64,000 nucleotides of DNA from Bradyrhizobium sp. MOS003 (GCF_003020125.1 NZ_PYFW01000005.1:372001-436000); one strand, 5' to 3'. Shown: positions 52,645 to 61,777, numbered from the stretch's first letter. Program-made: numbers and translations. The notes: generated from the letters alone by a model not told the origin.

Positions 52645-53225
52645 ATGGCCATCGGACCGTACTCATAGCGGCGGCGGGATGCGATGGATACGTCCATTCG
52701 CAATCAAGGTAAAATGAAACGAAGCGTTAGCCATCCGACGTGACCGTTCGGACCACGCCCGGCTGGAGCGACGGAGCTCTCATCACGGATGATTACGGGG
52801 CTCACTCGCCAAAGCTGTGAATGACCCAGTTGCAGCTTGATTATTTGGCGCCACCGCGCAAGATATCCTGCGTTTTGATTTGGACGAATATTTTCGACCG
52901 GGGGGTCGTTATGGGTGTGATCGAATTTTTCAAGAGCACCTCGTTGGGCGACGAGGATTGCAAGGGTCTCCAAAACAGACTGGTTGCCGAGAAGACGTAG
53001 GCTTATCGGCGCGCAGGAATCGTCAGGCTTCACTTTTCTAGGATGGCCGCTCGCGGGTAGAGCTTGGGGTCTCGCACAAGCTTGCGCCTGTAAACCGGCC
53101 TGAAAATCGACAAGAATTCGCCCCGGTGGATCGCTAGAAGCGGTCTGCGTGGTTGATTCTTGCTCAGTTGTTTCTTCCGTCGGGATCGGGGATTTGCCCC
53201 CGGCCTGGCGCTAAGGGCCCAATTG
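52645..53225. other. AT-richer intergenic region
   Basis: Apart from the 29-codon candidate at 52911 no gene is convincing. The composition is visibly less GC-rich than the flanks, which may mark an old insertion or a long promoter region for the transferase gene at 53226. Confidence 0.4.
52911..53000 (+). CDS. Possible 29-residue peptide
   Basis: MGVIEFFKSTSLGDEDCKGL followed by QNRLVAEKT and stop. GGGGGG lies about 5 nt upstream of the ATG, and the charge pattern is protein-like. It could equally be chance. Confidence 0.25.
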   Translation: MGVIEFFKSTSLGDEDCKGLQNRLVAEKT

Positions 53226-53957
53226 ATGGCGAACGACAGAATTGAGCTCTTTGTCGGATTGATCGAATCCATTGACGCGCCGGGCGCGGTCGAGGAGTGC
53301 CGGCAGCTGCTCTCGGTCGATGAACGGGTCCGTGCCGATCGCTTCATGTTCGAGCGGCATCGACGACAGTACATTTTCGCACATGCGATGCTGCGCCTGG
53401 CGCTGTCGCAGATCGCCTCCAACGTCGCGCCGTCCGACTGGTCCTTTGCAACGGGTCGCTACGGGCGGCCGTTTGTCGCAGCGCCCGTGACATCGAGCGC
53501 GCTGCATTTCAGCCTGTCTCACGCCGACGGCTGCGTCGCCTGCGTCGTGTCGAGGCATGAATCCGTCGGCGTGGACGTCGAAACGGTGTCGCGGCGGGTG
53601 GCGCCGCTGTCCACCGCGCTTCGCTTCTTTGCGCCGGAGGAGGTCGAAACGCTGCGCGCACTGCCGGAGCCGGCTGCGACCGAGCGCTTCTTCGACTATT
53701 GGACGCTCAAGGAAGCCTATCTGAAGGCCAGGGGCTTCGGGCTCAATTTGCCGCTCGACGCCTTCGCGATGCAGGTCTCGCAGGAGGCCATCGAGATCAG
53801 CTTCAAGCCCGATATCGCAGACGATCCCGACGGCTGGCGCTTCTCGCTGAGCTCGCCCTCGCCCTCGCATCGCCTTGCGATCGCCGACGGCTCCCGTGCG
53901 GACGGTGGCCTTCCCATCAGCCGCAATGCCTGGCCGCTCCGGGAAGCGGCTGAATGA
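53226..53957 (+). CDS. 4'-phosphopantetheinyl transferase, Sfp type
   Basis: A 243-residue enzyme that would load phosphopantetheine from CoA onto carrier proteins. The magnesium motif is SVGVDVET (D117), and FFDYWTLKEAYLKARG supplies W159, K162 and E163. HFSLSHADGCVACVVS is the CoA-binding region. The ATG at 53226 starts the conserved N terminus (NDRIELFVGLIESIDAP). Substrates could be polyketide, NRPS or lysine pathway carriers; none are in the window. Confidence 0.9.
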   Translation: MANDRIELFVGLIESIDAPGAVEECRQLLSVDERVRADRFMFERHRRQYIFAHAMLRLALSQIASNVAPSDWSFATGRYGRPFVAAPVTSSALHFSLSHADGCVACVVSRHESVGVDVETVSRRVAPLSTALRFFAPEEVETLRALPEPAATERFFDYWTLKEAYLKARGFGLNLPLDAFAMQVSQEAIEISFKPDIADDPDGWRFSLSSPSPSHRLAIADGSRADGGLPISRNAWPLREAAE

Positions 53958-53976
53958 CGCCGCCGCGGAGGCGGCA

Positions 53977-55002
53977 TCACCGCGCCTCTTCGAGTCCCGC
54001 CAGCACCGAGGTCAGGTTCGCGCCCAGAATATCCGAGAGGTAGCCGCCCTCCTGCACGAACACGGTCGGCAGGCCCATCCTGGCGATGGCCTGGCCGATG
54101 CGGCGGAAGCCCGGCGTGGTCACGGCGAGGCCCTTGAGCGGATCGTGCTCGGAGGCATCCAAGCCGAGCGCGATGACGAGGGCACCCGGGGCAAAGGACT
54201 CGATCGCCTTGCGCGCGACGTCCATCGCCTGGATGTAGCCGTCATCGCCGGTACCGATCGCGAGCGGGATGTTGAGATTGGTGCCGAGACCCGCGCCCTC
54301 ACCGCGCTCATGGGCATAGCCCCACACGTAGGGATAGTAGGCGACGGGATCGGCATGGATCGACACCGTGTAGACGTCGGGCCGGGCGTAGAAGATGCCT
54401 TGGGTGCCGTTGCCGTGATGGACGTCGACGTCGAGGATCACGACGCGCTCGTGCCTCTGCCGCAGATGCGCGGCAGCGATCGCGCTGTTGTTGAGGAAAC
54501 AGAAGCCACCGGCCATGTCGCGATAGGCGTGATGACCGGGCGGACGGCAGAGCGCATAGACCGCATCCTCGCCATCCATCACCATCTGCGCGGCCGTGGC
54601 CGCAACGTCGGTCGCCGCACAGACGGCGGCCCAGGTGCCCGGACCGATCGGCGCCGCGGTGTCGGCGGTGTGCCAGCCGAGACGGCCTACGATATGGGTC
54701 GGGTAGGTCGCAACATGGCGCACCGGATGGATGTTGCCGATCATCTCCGGGCCGGAATCGCCGAGCGCTGTCCAGGCGTCCCAGGCTTCGCTCAGGAACG
54801 ACAGATATTCCGGACTGTGAATGCGCGCACGAGGTCCCTGCCCGAATGTGGTCGGCTCGACCAGTTGGTGCTTGCCGTCCTTCAAGCCCTTGAGCAGGCG
54901 GTCGGCGCGCTCCGGCTGCTCGGTGGTGCGCTTGACGACACCGCGGACCAGGAAGAATTGCGGATCGTGGCTGCGGTGCAGTTCGGTATGGACGGCTTTC
55001 AC
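53977..55002 (-). CDS. Histone deacetylase-family amidohydrolase (acetylpolyamine-like)
   Basis: A 341-residue zinc-dependent deacetylase. YALCRPPGHHAYRDMAGGFC, ILDVDVHHGNGTQGIFYARP and VYTVSIHADPVAYYPY carry the zinc Asp/His/Asp and the catalytic His pair. The N terminus MKAVHTELHRSHDPQFFLV suits the acetylpolyamine/acetoin-utilisation branch. Likely substrates are acetylated polyamines or small amides. It is convergent with the phosphopantetheinyl transferase gene. Confidence 0.92.
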   Translation of the reverse strand: MKAVHTELHRSHDPQFFLVRGVVKRTTEQPERADRLLKGLKDGKHQLVEPTTFGQGPRARIHSPEYLSFLSEAWDAWTALGDSGPEMIGNIHPVRHVATYPTHIVGRLGWHTADTAAPIGPGTWAAVCAATDVAATAAQMVMDGEDAVYALCRPPGHHAYRDMAGGFCFLNNSAIAAAHLRQRHERVVILDVDVHHGNGTQGIFYARPDVYTVSIHADPVAYYPYVWGYAHERGEGAGLGTNLNIPLAIGTGDDGYIQAMDVARKAIESFAPGALVIALGLDASEHDPLKGLAVTTPGFRRIGQAIARMGLPTVFVQEGGYLSDILGANLTSVLAGLEEAR

Positions 55003-55110
55003 TCAACACTCCGTGGTCTTTTGAAGCTGCCACAGATGTCTTGATCACTGCGGCCGCAGGATGCAAGCAAGAAGAATGCCGCCTCGCCCTGCGCCGGAAG
55101 CAGACCGAAC

Positions 55111-56052
55111 TCAGCAGCGTCCGCGCTGCAGGCAGTGCTCGCGACCGGGCTGATCGGTGCGGAAGGACTCGATGAAGCCGCCCTGGCGCTGGGTGACGAA
55201 GACCGTCTTGCCGTCGCTGCCGCCGAAGGCGAGATTGGTCGGCTCCTTGGCCTTCAGCGCGATCTCCCGCTCGACCGCGCCACTCGGCTTCATCAGCGCG
55301 ATCGTGCCCTTGAGAATGCGCGCGACATAGAGCCGGCCGGCAACATCGGTGCGCAGTCCGTCGACGGTGTCGGGCTGAAACGCCTTGACGAGTTTTGCAG
55401 CCGAGAGCTCGCTGCCGTTGATCGCATAGGACCAGATCTGGCCGTTGCTGGATTCCCCGACATAGAGCGTCTTGCCGTCGGGGCTGAGATCGATGCCGTT
55501 AGTGGTGCCCATCGCACGTGGCGCCGACATGATCTGTCCCTGCACCGTGCCGTCGGCGGCTTTCGCGATCCGCCAGATATGGCCTTGCCGGCCCTTCCAG
55601 TTCGGATCGCTCGCATAGATCGTGCCCTCGCGCGCGATCGTGATGTCGTTGGGCTGGTTCATCTCGTCGGAGTGAAACCAGAGAGACGGCTCCGTCGTCC
55701 CCTTCGCAATCGCGAAAATGTTGTGCTTCTTGTAGTCGGCGATGAACATGGTGCCGCTGCGATCAAAGCGGATGGCGTTGCCGACACTGCCCTCGGGAAG
55801 CGCCGTGAACAGCTCAGACCCGGTGCCGCCGGCGGGTAGCCGACCGATGGTGCCGGGCTTGCCGAGATTGACCACGAACAAATTGCCCTCGAGGTCAGCC
55901 GCGGGCCCCTCGATGCCATGTGTGTATTCGCCGGCAGGCGTCACCTGCGCGCTCTCGAACAGCTTCGTCTCTGCGCGGGCGGACGCCGTCGCAACGACGA
56001 TGAGGACGCTACTGCACAGGCACCAGAAATTCCTGCCGGATGTAATAGCCAT
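55111..56052 (-). CDS. Exported SMP-30/gluconolactonase-like protein
   Basis: A 313-residue protein. The signal peptide (FWCLCSSVLIVVATASARA) is followed by a six-bladed propeller: VTPAGEYTHGIEGPAADLEG, RFDRSGTMFIADYKKHNIFA, QPNDITIAREGTIYASDPNW and TTNGIDLSPDGKTLYVGESS. It would act on sugar lactones in the periplasm. It overlaps the 3' end of the PQQ-dehydrogenase-like gene by 44 nt, indicating coupling. The oxidase could make the lactone and this protein open it. An ATG at 56073 is an alternative start. Confidence 0.88.
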   Translation of the reverse strand: MAITSGRNFWCLCSSVLIVVATASARAETKLFESAQVTPAGEYTHGIEGPAADLEGNLFVVNLGKPGTIGRLPAGGTGSELFTALPEGSVGNAIRFDRSGTMFIADYKKHNIFAIAKGTTEPSLWFHSDEMNQPNDITIAREGTIYASDPNWKGRQGHIWRIAKAADGTVQGQIMSAPRAMGTTNGIDLSPDGKTLYVGESSNGQIWSYAINGSELSAAKLVKAFQPDTVDGLRTDVAGRLYVARILKGTIALMKPSGAVEREIALKAKEPTNLAFGGSDGKTVFVTQRQGGFIESFRTDQPGREHCLQRGRC

Positions 56053-58081
56053 CGCCGTCGCTGCACTCGCCATTCAGATAGGGATCGGCCGGCCGGAAGA
56101 ATCGGCTGAAACCGGGTTTGTCTACAGCGCTCCTTTGTGTCACGACAACGACCTTTCCGGACGGTATTTCGCCGCATTCCTTGTTCGCTTTGCCAAAGAA
56201 CTTGCGCTGCGGTGGTCCCGGCTTAATCCGCATCCGCGTGCCCGGAACCATTGTCGCGACGAGCACATCCATGGTGTCGAGCAGCCGCGCGTAGCCGGGC
56301 TCGGTCTTCGGCAGGCCCTCCCCACCGGGCGGCATCAGCTTCCCTGCGCCGAGACCGCGTAGCCGCGTGCGCAGTCTGCCGGCGCCGGGATCGCCGGGAT
56401 AGATCCAGCCGTCCTGCGAAAGCATGAAGCGGAGCACCGCCGCGTCCTTCTCCGTTTCCGATTGGCCGCCCTTCAAACCAAAATCCGAATGACAGCCGAT
56501 GCAATGTTTCTCGACGAGGCCTTTGCGCAGCGTGATCAGCCGGGCATTGTTCTGCGCATCCCCAGCGACGAAAGCCGCGAGCTGGTCGATCATCGCCTGG
56601 CTGCGCATATCGCACGGCAGCGGTGGCGGCGGATCACCCGCAGCACGGTCGATGCGGATCACGGTCTGGTTCTTGTCCTCAACCAGCCAGATCGCGCCGT
56701 CCTCGGCAACGGTCATGCCGACGGGCGCACCTTGCGGTCGCGCGCCGTTGACGCGGTGCCAGCCTGCGATCAGTTCGTCGAACGGCGCGGCGGCGACCTC
56801 GCCGGTGTTGGTCTGAAAGCTGCGCGCCGGATCGGCGGCGCAGCTGACGCGGTAACGCACCGGCGCCGGGGAAAGCTTGGGGAAACCGTGATCGTCGACA
56901 TCATAGACGAGGACACGGCTGCCGGTCGGACGATAGCCGTGGAGACCGACCAGCAGCTTGCCCTCCAGCTCCGGAAATTTATTGCCGTGATAATAGAGCA
57001 TCGCCAGCGGCGCGCCGTGCGGCGGCATCAGCGAGAGCGGCGGTTTGTAGAGGGCGTTGGCCGTGCAGAGCGATTTGTAGACCCCGCCTTGCAGCACGTT
57101 TCTGAATTCCGGGCTCGGCGTCGACAGATCGTAGCAATAGGGCCAGCCGTAATGCCTGCCCGGCTCGATCGCGTTGATCTCCTCGTTCGGCTTGAAGATA
57201 TCCGGCAAGTCGCGGCTGTTCTCGCCCTGCAGGAAGGCGTAGCCGGCATCTGGAAAATTCGGATGCAGCGCCAGTGCCATCGAGTTGCGCAAGCCCCGCG
57301 CATAGACAAGATGCGGCGGATCGGGATCCTTCGGCGTCAATGCCGGAAAAGCGCCGCTCCTTGGCGGTGTGAAGAGCCAGATCGACGCCATGGCGGACGC
57401 TCCCTCGGCTGCGGCGCAAGGCTTTGTGATCGGCGCCGGCGTGATGCAGTCGTCGCTGTGCGAGCCGACATTGACGAAGAGACGCCCGTTCCTGTCGAAG
57501 ACGAACTGCTTGAGCGGATGCGCACTCTCCTCGACCTTTGTGCCGTCGGGCAGCGTGATCCGGCGGCCCGGCATGTGACGGATGATCGTCTCGACCGTGC
57601 CGCGCGGATTGTCGGCGAGCGGATCGAACCGGAAGATGGTCTCCGCGGTCGAGGCATAGAGCTTCCTGTCCGGGCCGATGGCGAGGCCGAACGGATATTC
57701 GATGCCGGTCAGCAATTCCTTGAGCCGCCCGCCCTGAGCCGCGCGCGGATCGAGCAGCAGCAGCCGTCCATCAGCGTGGGCCCATCCCCCCATGTCGGCC
57801 ACCACGAACAGCTCGCGGCCGGGCACTTGGACGATCGCACGCGGAAATTTGAGACGATCCTCTTCGCTGGCGACGAGCCCGGCGCAAAATCCGGCCTTCA
57901 TGTCGATCTGGATCCTGGGAAAAGCGAGATCGCCACTGCCGCAGTTTTCCGCGCCGATCGCATAGCCGCTGCGGCGGAGTGGCTCCGACGCCGCCGCCGA
58001 GGTGAGCCCAAGCAGCGCCGCCAAGATCCCCGCACATGCGCGCAGGCTTCGGCGTTCACGCCTGGATGTGAAGCAGCTCAC
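56009..58081 (-). CDS. PQQ-dependent sugar dehydrogenase-like protein with C-terminal cytochrome c domain
   Basis: A 690-residue exported protein. The N-terminal signal (about 13-31) leads to a glucose/sorbosone-dehydrogenase-like propeller (about 60-480) with FPRAIVQVPGRELFVVADMG, YPFGLAIGPDRKLYASTAET, VYARGLRNSMALALHPNFPD and GRHYGWPYCYDL. The C-terminal region has one CIGCH heme motif near residue 526 and a KLMPPGG methionine ligand, so electrons could pass internally to cytochrome c. The extreme C terminus (GDGYYIRQEFLVPVQ) is unassigned. Substrate unknown, probably a sugar or aldose. Confidence 0.85.
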   Translation of the reverse strand: MSCFTSRRERRSLRACAGILAALLGLTSAAASEPLRRSGYAIGAENCGSGDLAFPRIQIDMKAGFCAGLVASEEDRLKFPRAIVQVPGRELFVVADMGGWAHADGRLLLLDPRAAQGGRLKELLTGIEYPFGLAIGPDRKLYASTAETIFRFDPLADNPRGTVETIIRHMPGRRITLPDGTKVEESAHPLKQFVFDRNGRLFVNVGSHSDDCITPAPITKPCAAAEGASAMASIWLFTPPRSGAFPALTPKDPDPPHLVYARGLRNSMALALHPNFPDAGYAFLQGENSRDLPDIFKPNEEINAIEPGRHYGWPYCYDLSTPSPEFRNVLQGGVYKSLCTANALYKPPLSLMPPHGAPLAMLYYHGNKFPELEGKLLVGLHGYRPTGSRVLVYDVDDHGFPKLSPAPVRYRVSCAADPARSFQTNTGEVAAAPFDELIAGWHRVNGARPQGAPVGMTVAEDGAIWLVEDKNQTVIRIDRAAGDPPPPLPCDMRSQAMIDQLAAFVAGDAQNNARLITLRKGLVEKHCIGCHSDFGLKGGQSETEKDAAVLRFMLSQDGWIYPGDPGAGRLRTRLRGLGAGKLMPPGGEGLPKTEPGYARLLDTMDVLVATMVPGTRMRIKPGPPQRKFFGKANKECGEIPSGKVVVVTQRSAVDKPGFSRFFRPADPYLNGECSDGDGYYIRQEFLVPVQ

Positions 58082-58288
58082 GGCATCTCCCCCGATTCCC
58101 TGCGAAAATCTGTTCCATGCCGTCCGAACGCAGTCCAGTCGAACATCACTCGCCTGTGATTAAACCTTTAACGACCTCTGGGCCGACCAATCTCCGTAGA
58201 TTCCCCCACCGGGATCGACCCGAATGTTTCGCGAAGGCTTCGGGTGGTACCGGTTTGCCATCAGAGTTGCTCCCGCCAGGAGGCGCAT

Positions 58289-58522
58289 ATGGTCCAGGTC
58301 TTTTTTCATTGCTCCAACACCGAGGGCACGCTGATCGACCGCTATGGCACCGCCGTCTCCAATCTCACCGAGGCGCGCGACCGTGCTTCCCAAATCATGC
58401 GTTCGATGATCCTGACGCCGAGCAACGAAGACTGGCGTGATTGGGTGATCCATGTCAGCGACGACGACGGCGAAGAGATTTTCGATCTCCCCTTCACCGC
58501 CATGCTCGGCAAGCCGCATTGA
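58289..58522 (+). CDS. DUF6894-like small protein
   Basis: A 77-residue cytoplasmic protein. VFFHCSNTEGTLIDRYGTAV, then NLTEARDRASQIMRSMI and DWRDWVIHVSDDDGEEIFDL fit the DUF6894 pattern common in Bradyrhizobium. CAGGAGG lies about 5 nt before the ATG at 58289. Function unknown. Confidence 0.85.
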   Translation: MVQVFFHCSNTEGTLIDRYGTAVSNLTEARDRASQIMRSMILTPSNEDWRDWVIHVSDDDGEEIFDLPFTAMLGKPH

Positions 58523-58531
58523 GGTGATGCC

Positions 58532-58708
58532 ATGTTGATCGCGTCACTGAGCCTCTTGCGCCAGCCGCTGAGCTTCGTCGCCGCCAAATGGCAGACGCTG
58601 ATCCGGGTCGCCGGCAATCCCTACCGCCCCGAGCTGCACTATATGCGCGGGCCGGGCCCCAAATGGCGCGCCAAGTATCAGGCCAGCCGGCTGAACCGCC
58701 CGTTCTAA
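58532..58708 (+). CDS. 58-residue hypothetical protein
   Basis: A small basic protein: MLIASLSLLRQPLSFVAAKW, then NPYRPELHYMRGPGPKWRAK and SRLNRPF. It starts 9 nt after the DUF6894-like gene with GAGGTGATGCC before it, so the two form a unit. The C-terminal part is rich in Pro, Arg and aromatic residues. No family is recognised. Confidence 0.6.
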   Translation: MLIASLSLLRQPLSFVAAKWQTLIRVAGNPYRPELHYMRGPGPKWRAKYQASRLNRPF

Positions 58709-58745
58709 GGCGCACCGGCCCCTACTCTCTTCTCTGTGTTTTCGT

Positions 58746-58825
58746 CATGGCCGGGCTTGTCCCGGCCATCCACGTTCTTGGACCACTCGCGGGAGACGTG
58801 GATGCCCGGGTCAAGCCCGGGCATG
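58746..58825. repeat. Dispersed intergenic repeat with nested palindromes
   Basis: ATGGCCGGGCTTGTCCCGGC-CAT (58747-58769) and ATGCCCGGGTCAAGCCCGGG-CAT (58802-58824) are two palindromes. Between them CCACGT and ACGTGG form an outer inverted pair, so the whole unit folds into a cruciform. It is typical of highly repeated intergenic units in Bradyrhizobium. Confidence 0.7.
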
Positions 58826-58848
58826 GAGCCCATAGTGCACTCCCCACC

Positions 58849-59622
58849 TCACTTCCCCGTAAACTTCGCCTTGCGTTTTTCGACAAAAGCATTGCGCCCC
58901 TCGATCGCGTCGGCACTCTTGCGGACCACGGCTTGAAGCTCGATCTCGCGGCGGAACTGCGCCTCGTAGGTCGCATGCTCGCTCTCCTCGACGAGAGTGC
59001 GCGTCGCCACCAAGGCGCGGGTCGGGCCCTCGGCGAGACGGCGTGCCAACGTCAGCGCTTCCTCCATCAGCTTCGCATCGTCGACGACCTGCCGCACGAG
59101 GCCGATCTCATGGGCGCGTTCGGCCGTCAGCGGCTCGTTCAGCAGCATCAGCTCGAGCGCGCGCTGGCGGCCAATCAACCGCGGCAGCAGCCAGGTCGAG
59201 CCGAGATCCGGCACCAGCGCGATGCGGCTGAACACCTGGATGAAGCTTGCCGACCGCGCCGCGACGATCATGTCGCCCGCCATCGCCAGGCTGAAGCCGC
59301 CGCCGGCCGCCACGCCATTGACGGCGACGACGACGGGCACGCGGCATTCGCGCAGCGCCTTGAAGGCGGGCCAGTAGAACCGCATGACGCCGGCCGCAAT
59401 GTCCTCGCCCAGCGCTTCCGACGCCTTCAAATTCTGTCCTGAGCAAAAACCGCGCCCGGCGCCGGTGAGGATCAGGGCTCGAATACCCTCGTCCTGCGAC
59501 ATCTCGCCGATGGCGGCGGCGAGCGCGCCGAGCAGGTCCGGCGTCATCGCGTTCAGGCTCGCCGGCTCGTCCAGCGTCAGGATTCCGACCGCGCCATCCC
59601 GCGCCTGTTTCACACCAGCCAT
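58849..59622 (-). CDS. Enoyl-CoA hydratase/isomerase family protein
   Basis: A 257-residue crotonase-fold enzyme. ILTGAGRGFCSGQNLKA and NGVAAGGGFSLAMAGDMIVA form the oxyanion hole, and RIALVPDLGSTWLLPRLIG contains the second catalytic region, with Asp where classical hydratases have Glu, as in PaaG-type isomerases. AGGAGA lies 5 nt before the ATG at 59622. It is divergent from the gamma-glutamyltransferase gene. A role in aromatic or fatty-acid CoA metabolism is likely. Confidence 0.9.
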   Translation of the reverse strand: MAGVKQARDGAVGILTLDEPASLNAMTPDLLGALAAAIGEMSQDEGIRALILTGAGRGFCSGQNLKASEALGEDIAAGVMRFYWPAFKALRECRVPVVVAVNGVAAGGGFSLAMAGDMIVAARSASFIQVFSRIALVPDLGSTWLLPRLIGRQRALELMLLNEPLTAERAHEIGLVRQVVDDAKLMEEALTLARRLAEGPTRALVATRTLVEESEHATYEAQFRREIELQAVVRKSADAIEGRNAFVEKRKAKFTGK

Positions 59623-59742
59623 GTCGCGTCTCCTTTGGATTTTCTCGTTGGCGGCAATGTGCCATCCTTCGCTCGTCCCGCCAATGCTGGAGCTTTCACT
59701 CCAGCACGGCAACGCCAGAACAACAGAGATCAAGACGACATC

Positions 59743-61332
59743 ATGCCTCATCAGTTCAGCCTCAACCAAACCGTCCGCAAACCTGCCGTCACATCCAACG
59801 GCGGCATCGTCGCCTCGCAGTCGCGGCGCGCGGCTGAAGTGGGCGCGCAGGTGCTGGCGGCGGGCGGCGACTGCGTGGACGCGGTCGTGGCAACCACCAT
59901 GGCGCTGAACGTGCTGGAGCCTTGGAACAGCGGTATCGGCGGCGGCGGTGCAATGGTGCTCTACCGCGCCAAGGAAAATCGCACCGAAGTCATCGACTAC
60001 GGCATGTCGGCGCCGCAGAGCCTGCGCGCCGCCGATTATCCCCTGAGCGGCGCAGGCGCAGCCTCCGATCTTTTCCCCTGGCCGCGGGTGAAGGACGACC
60101 GCAACATCCACGGTCCCGGTTCGATCGCGGTGCCCGGCGTCGTCGCCGGAATGGAGGAGGCGCATCGCCGCTACGCCAGGATGCCGTGGAAGGATCTGGT
60201 CACGCCGGCAGCCACGCTTGCCGGCGAAGGCCTGCTGGTCGATTGGTGGACCACCGTGACGATCTCGGGGTCGGCCGCCGATCTCAGGCGCTATCCCGCC
60301 AGCGCTGCGGCGTTCCTGAAGGACGGGCTGCCACCGACCGCACCATGGGGCATCAAGGCCGAGACGCGACTACCGCAGGACTCGCTGAAAGCGACGCTGT
60401 CGCATCTCGCCGAGGCCGGTCCGCGTGATTTCTACCAGGGCGATCTCGCCAGGAGCATCGCCTCCGACATCAAGGCCGACGGCGGTTCACTGTCGGTCGA
60501 GGACCTCGCCGCCTTCCGCGCGCATTTCCGCGAGCCGTTGGCGATCCCGTATCGCGACGGCAAGGTGTATGCGACGCCCGAGCTCACGGCCGGACCGACC
60601 ATGGCGCACGCGCTGCGCCTGTTGCAGCAGAGCCTGAAGCCGGGAGGTGCGCCGGACGCAGCCGCCTATGTCGAATATGCCCTCGCTCTGCAGGCGGCCT
60701 TTCGCGAGCGGCTCAAGGACATGGGCGATGCCGACGGCAAGCGATCGCTCGGTGCCGAATATCTGGCACCCGCCTGCACCACGCATTTCTCCGTGGTCGA
60801 CCGACACGGCAACATCGCCGCAGTGACACAGACGCTGCTGTCGTCGTTCGGTTCGAGATACGTGACGCCGCACAGCGGCATCGCGATGAACAACGGCATC
60901 ATGTGGTTCGATCCGACGCCGGGTACCACCAATTCGCTCGCGCCCGGCAAGCGCTGCCTCTGCAACTACACGCCCGTCATCGCAGAGACGAAGGACGGCA
61001 AGCGGCTCGCGGTCGGCGCCTCCGGCGGCCGCCGCATCCTGCCCTCGGTGATGCAGCTCGTCTCCTTTGCGATGGACTTCGGCATGGATCTCGACGCCGC
61101 CATCCACCAGCCGCGCATCGACGCCAGCGAAGGCGCGGTGGTGATCGGCGATGCTCGCCTGCCGGAGGATGTCCGCAAAGCCCTTGCCGCGCGCTTCGAC
61201 TATGAAGAGACTCGCGTGCAGGCTCTGCCGCAGAAATTCGCTTGCCCGAGCGTGGTGATGCGCCAGGGCGGCATCAATTCCGGGGCGGTCGAGACCTTTC
61301 ATCCTTGGGCGGATGCGGTGGCGGAAGGCTGA
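59743..61332 (+). CDS. ggt: Gamma-glutamyltransferase (Ntn hydrolase)
   Basis: A 529-residue GGT-family proenzyme that self-cleaves before the catalytic Thr in CTTHFSVVDRHGNIAAVTQT (Thr346). Other landmarks are NSGIGGGGAMVLYRA, NNGIMWFDPTPGTTNSLAPG and ASGGRRILPSVMQL. No signal peptide is visible, so unlike E. coli Ggt it may be cytoplasmic and serve a different gamma-glutamyl or acyl substrate. The ATG at 59743 begins the conserved sequence. Confidence 0.92.
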   Translation: MPHQFSLNQTVRKPAVTSNGGIVASQSRRAAEVGAQVLAAGGDCVDAVVATTMALNVLEPWNSGIGGGGAMVLYRAKENRTEVIDYGMSAPQSLRAADYPLSGAGAASDLFPWPRVKDDRNIHGPGSIAVPGVVAGMEEAHRRYARMPWKDLVTPAATLAGEGLLVDWWTTVTISGSAADLRRYPASAAAFLKDGLPPTAPWGIKAETRLPQDSLKATLSHLAEAGPRDFYQGDLARSIASDIKADGGSLSVEDLAAFRAHFREPLAIPYRDGKVYATPELTAGPTMAHALRLLQQSLKPGGAPDAAAYVEYALALQAAFRERLKDMGDADGKRSLGAEYLAPACTTHFSVVDRHGNIAAVTQTLLSSFGSRYVTPHSGIAMNNGIMWFDPTPGTTNSLAPGKRCLCNYTPVIAETKDGKRLAVGASGGRRILPSVMQLVSFAMDFGMDLDAAIHQPRIDASEGAVVIGDARLPEDVRKALAARFDYEETRVQALPQKFACPSVVMRQGGINSGAVETFHPWADAVAEG

Positions 61333-61423
61333 GCGCAACGATCGACGCGAGGTCGTGCCAGCACGTGTTGAGCGCTCGCGCGATGACGCGTGTGCGTTTC
61401 TTAAGACGCCTCCACGGTTACGA

Positions 61424-61448
61424 GGAACCAACCCGCCTGCGCTTCGTT
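61424..61448 (+). promoter_or_regulatory. EcfG (general stress sigma factor) promoter
   Basis: GGAAC, 16 nt, CGTT matches the EcfG consensus. Transcription would start near 61455, about 34 nt upstream of the His-rich protein ATG. Confidence 0.7.
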
Positions 61449-61488
61449 CATTGACCGGACAAGTGCGCTCGCCCCAATGGAGGACATT

Positions 61489-61731
61489 ATGAAGAAATTT
61501 GCGCTCGCCGCGTCGCTGGTCATTGCGGCCGGCCTCACCTTTGCCAGCCCCGCACTGGCCAAGGGCGGACATGGAGGCGGTCACGGCCATGGCCACGGCC
61601 ACGGTCACGGTCACGGTCATTCTATGGGTCACCATCACCATGGCACACCGCCGGGATGGTCGCGCGGACGCAAGGTCGGCTGGCGCGGTCACGGCTGCCC
61701 GCCCGGCCTGTGGAAGCAGGGCCGCTGCTGA
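61489..61731 (+). CDS. Secreted His/Gly-rich small protein
   Basis: An 80-residue exported protein. The signal peptide MKKFALAASLVIAAGLTFAS ends near PALA. The mature part has a GH-repeat run (about 30-55), and ends with HGCPPGLWKQGRC, the conserved CPPGL-type tail seen in small periplasmic proteins. The His run likely binds nickel, copper or zinc. The ATG at 61489 has GGAGG 5 nt upstream, so the earlier ATG (61477) is rejected. It is driven by a stress promoter and followed by a hairpin terminator. Confidence 0.85.
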   Translation: MKKFALAASLVIAAGLTFASPALAKGGHGGGHGHGHGHGHGHGHSMGHHHHGTPPGWSRGRKVGWRGHGCPPGLWKQGRC

Positions 61732-61746
61732 TCCGCCAATCACGGC

Positions 61747-61776
61747 AAGGCGCCGTCCCTGACCGGGCGGCGCCTT
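61747..61776. terminator. Bidirectional hairpin between convergent genes
   Basis: AAGGCGCC (61747-61754) and GGCGCCTT (61769-61776) form an 8-bp stem around a GC-rich loop. It serves the His-rich gene on the plus strand and the FAD oxidoreductase on the minus strand. Confidence 0.65.
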
Positions 61777-61777
61777 C

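Noticed and set aside
52704..53033. 109-codon minus-strand frame
   Set aside because: No start context, no family likeness and an atypical residue mix.
61570..61640. Tandem CACGGCCACGGTCACGG units as a CRISPR or minisatellite
   Set aside because: They are the codons of the Gly-His repeat of a secreted protein; there are no spacers.
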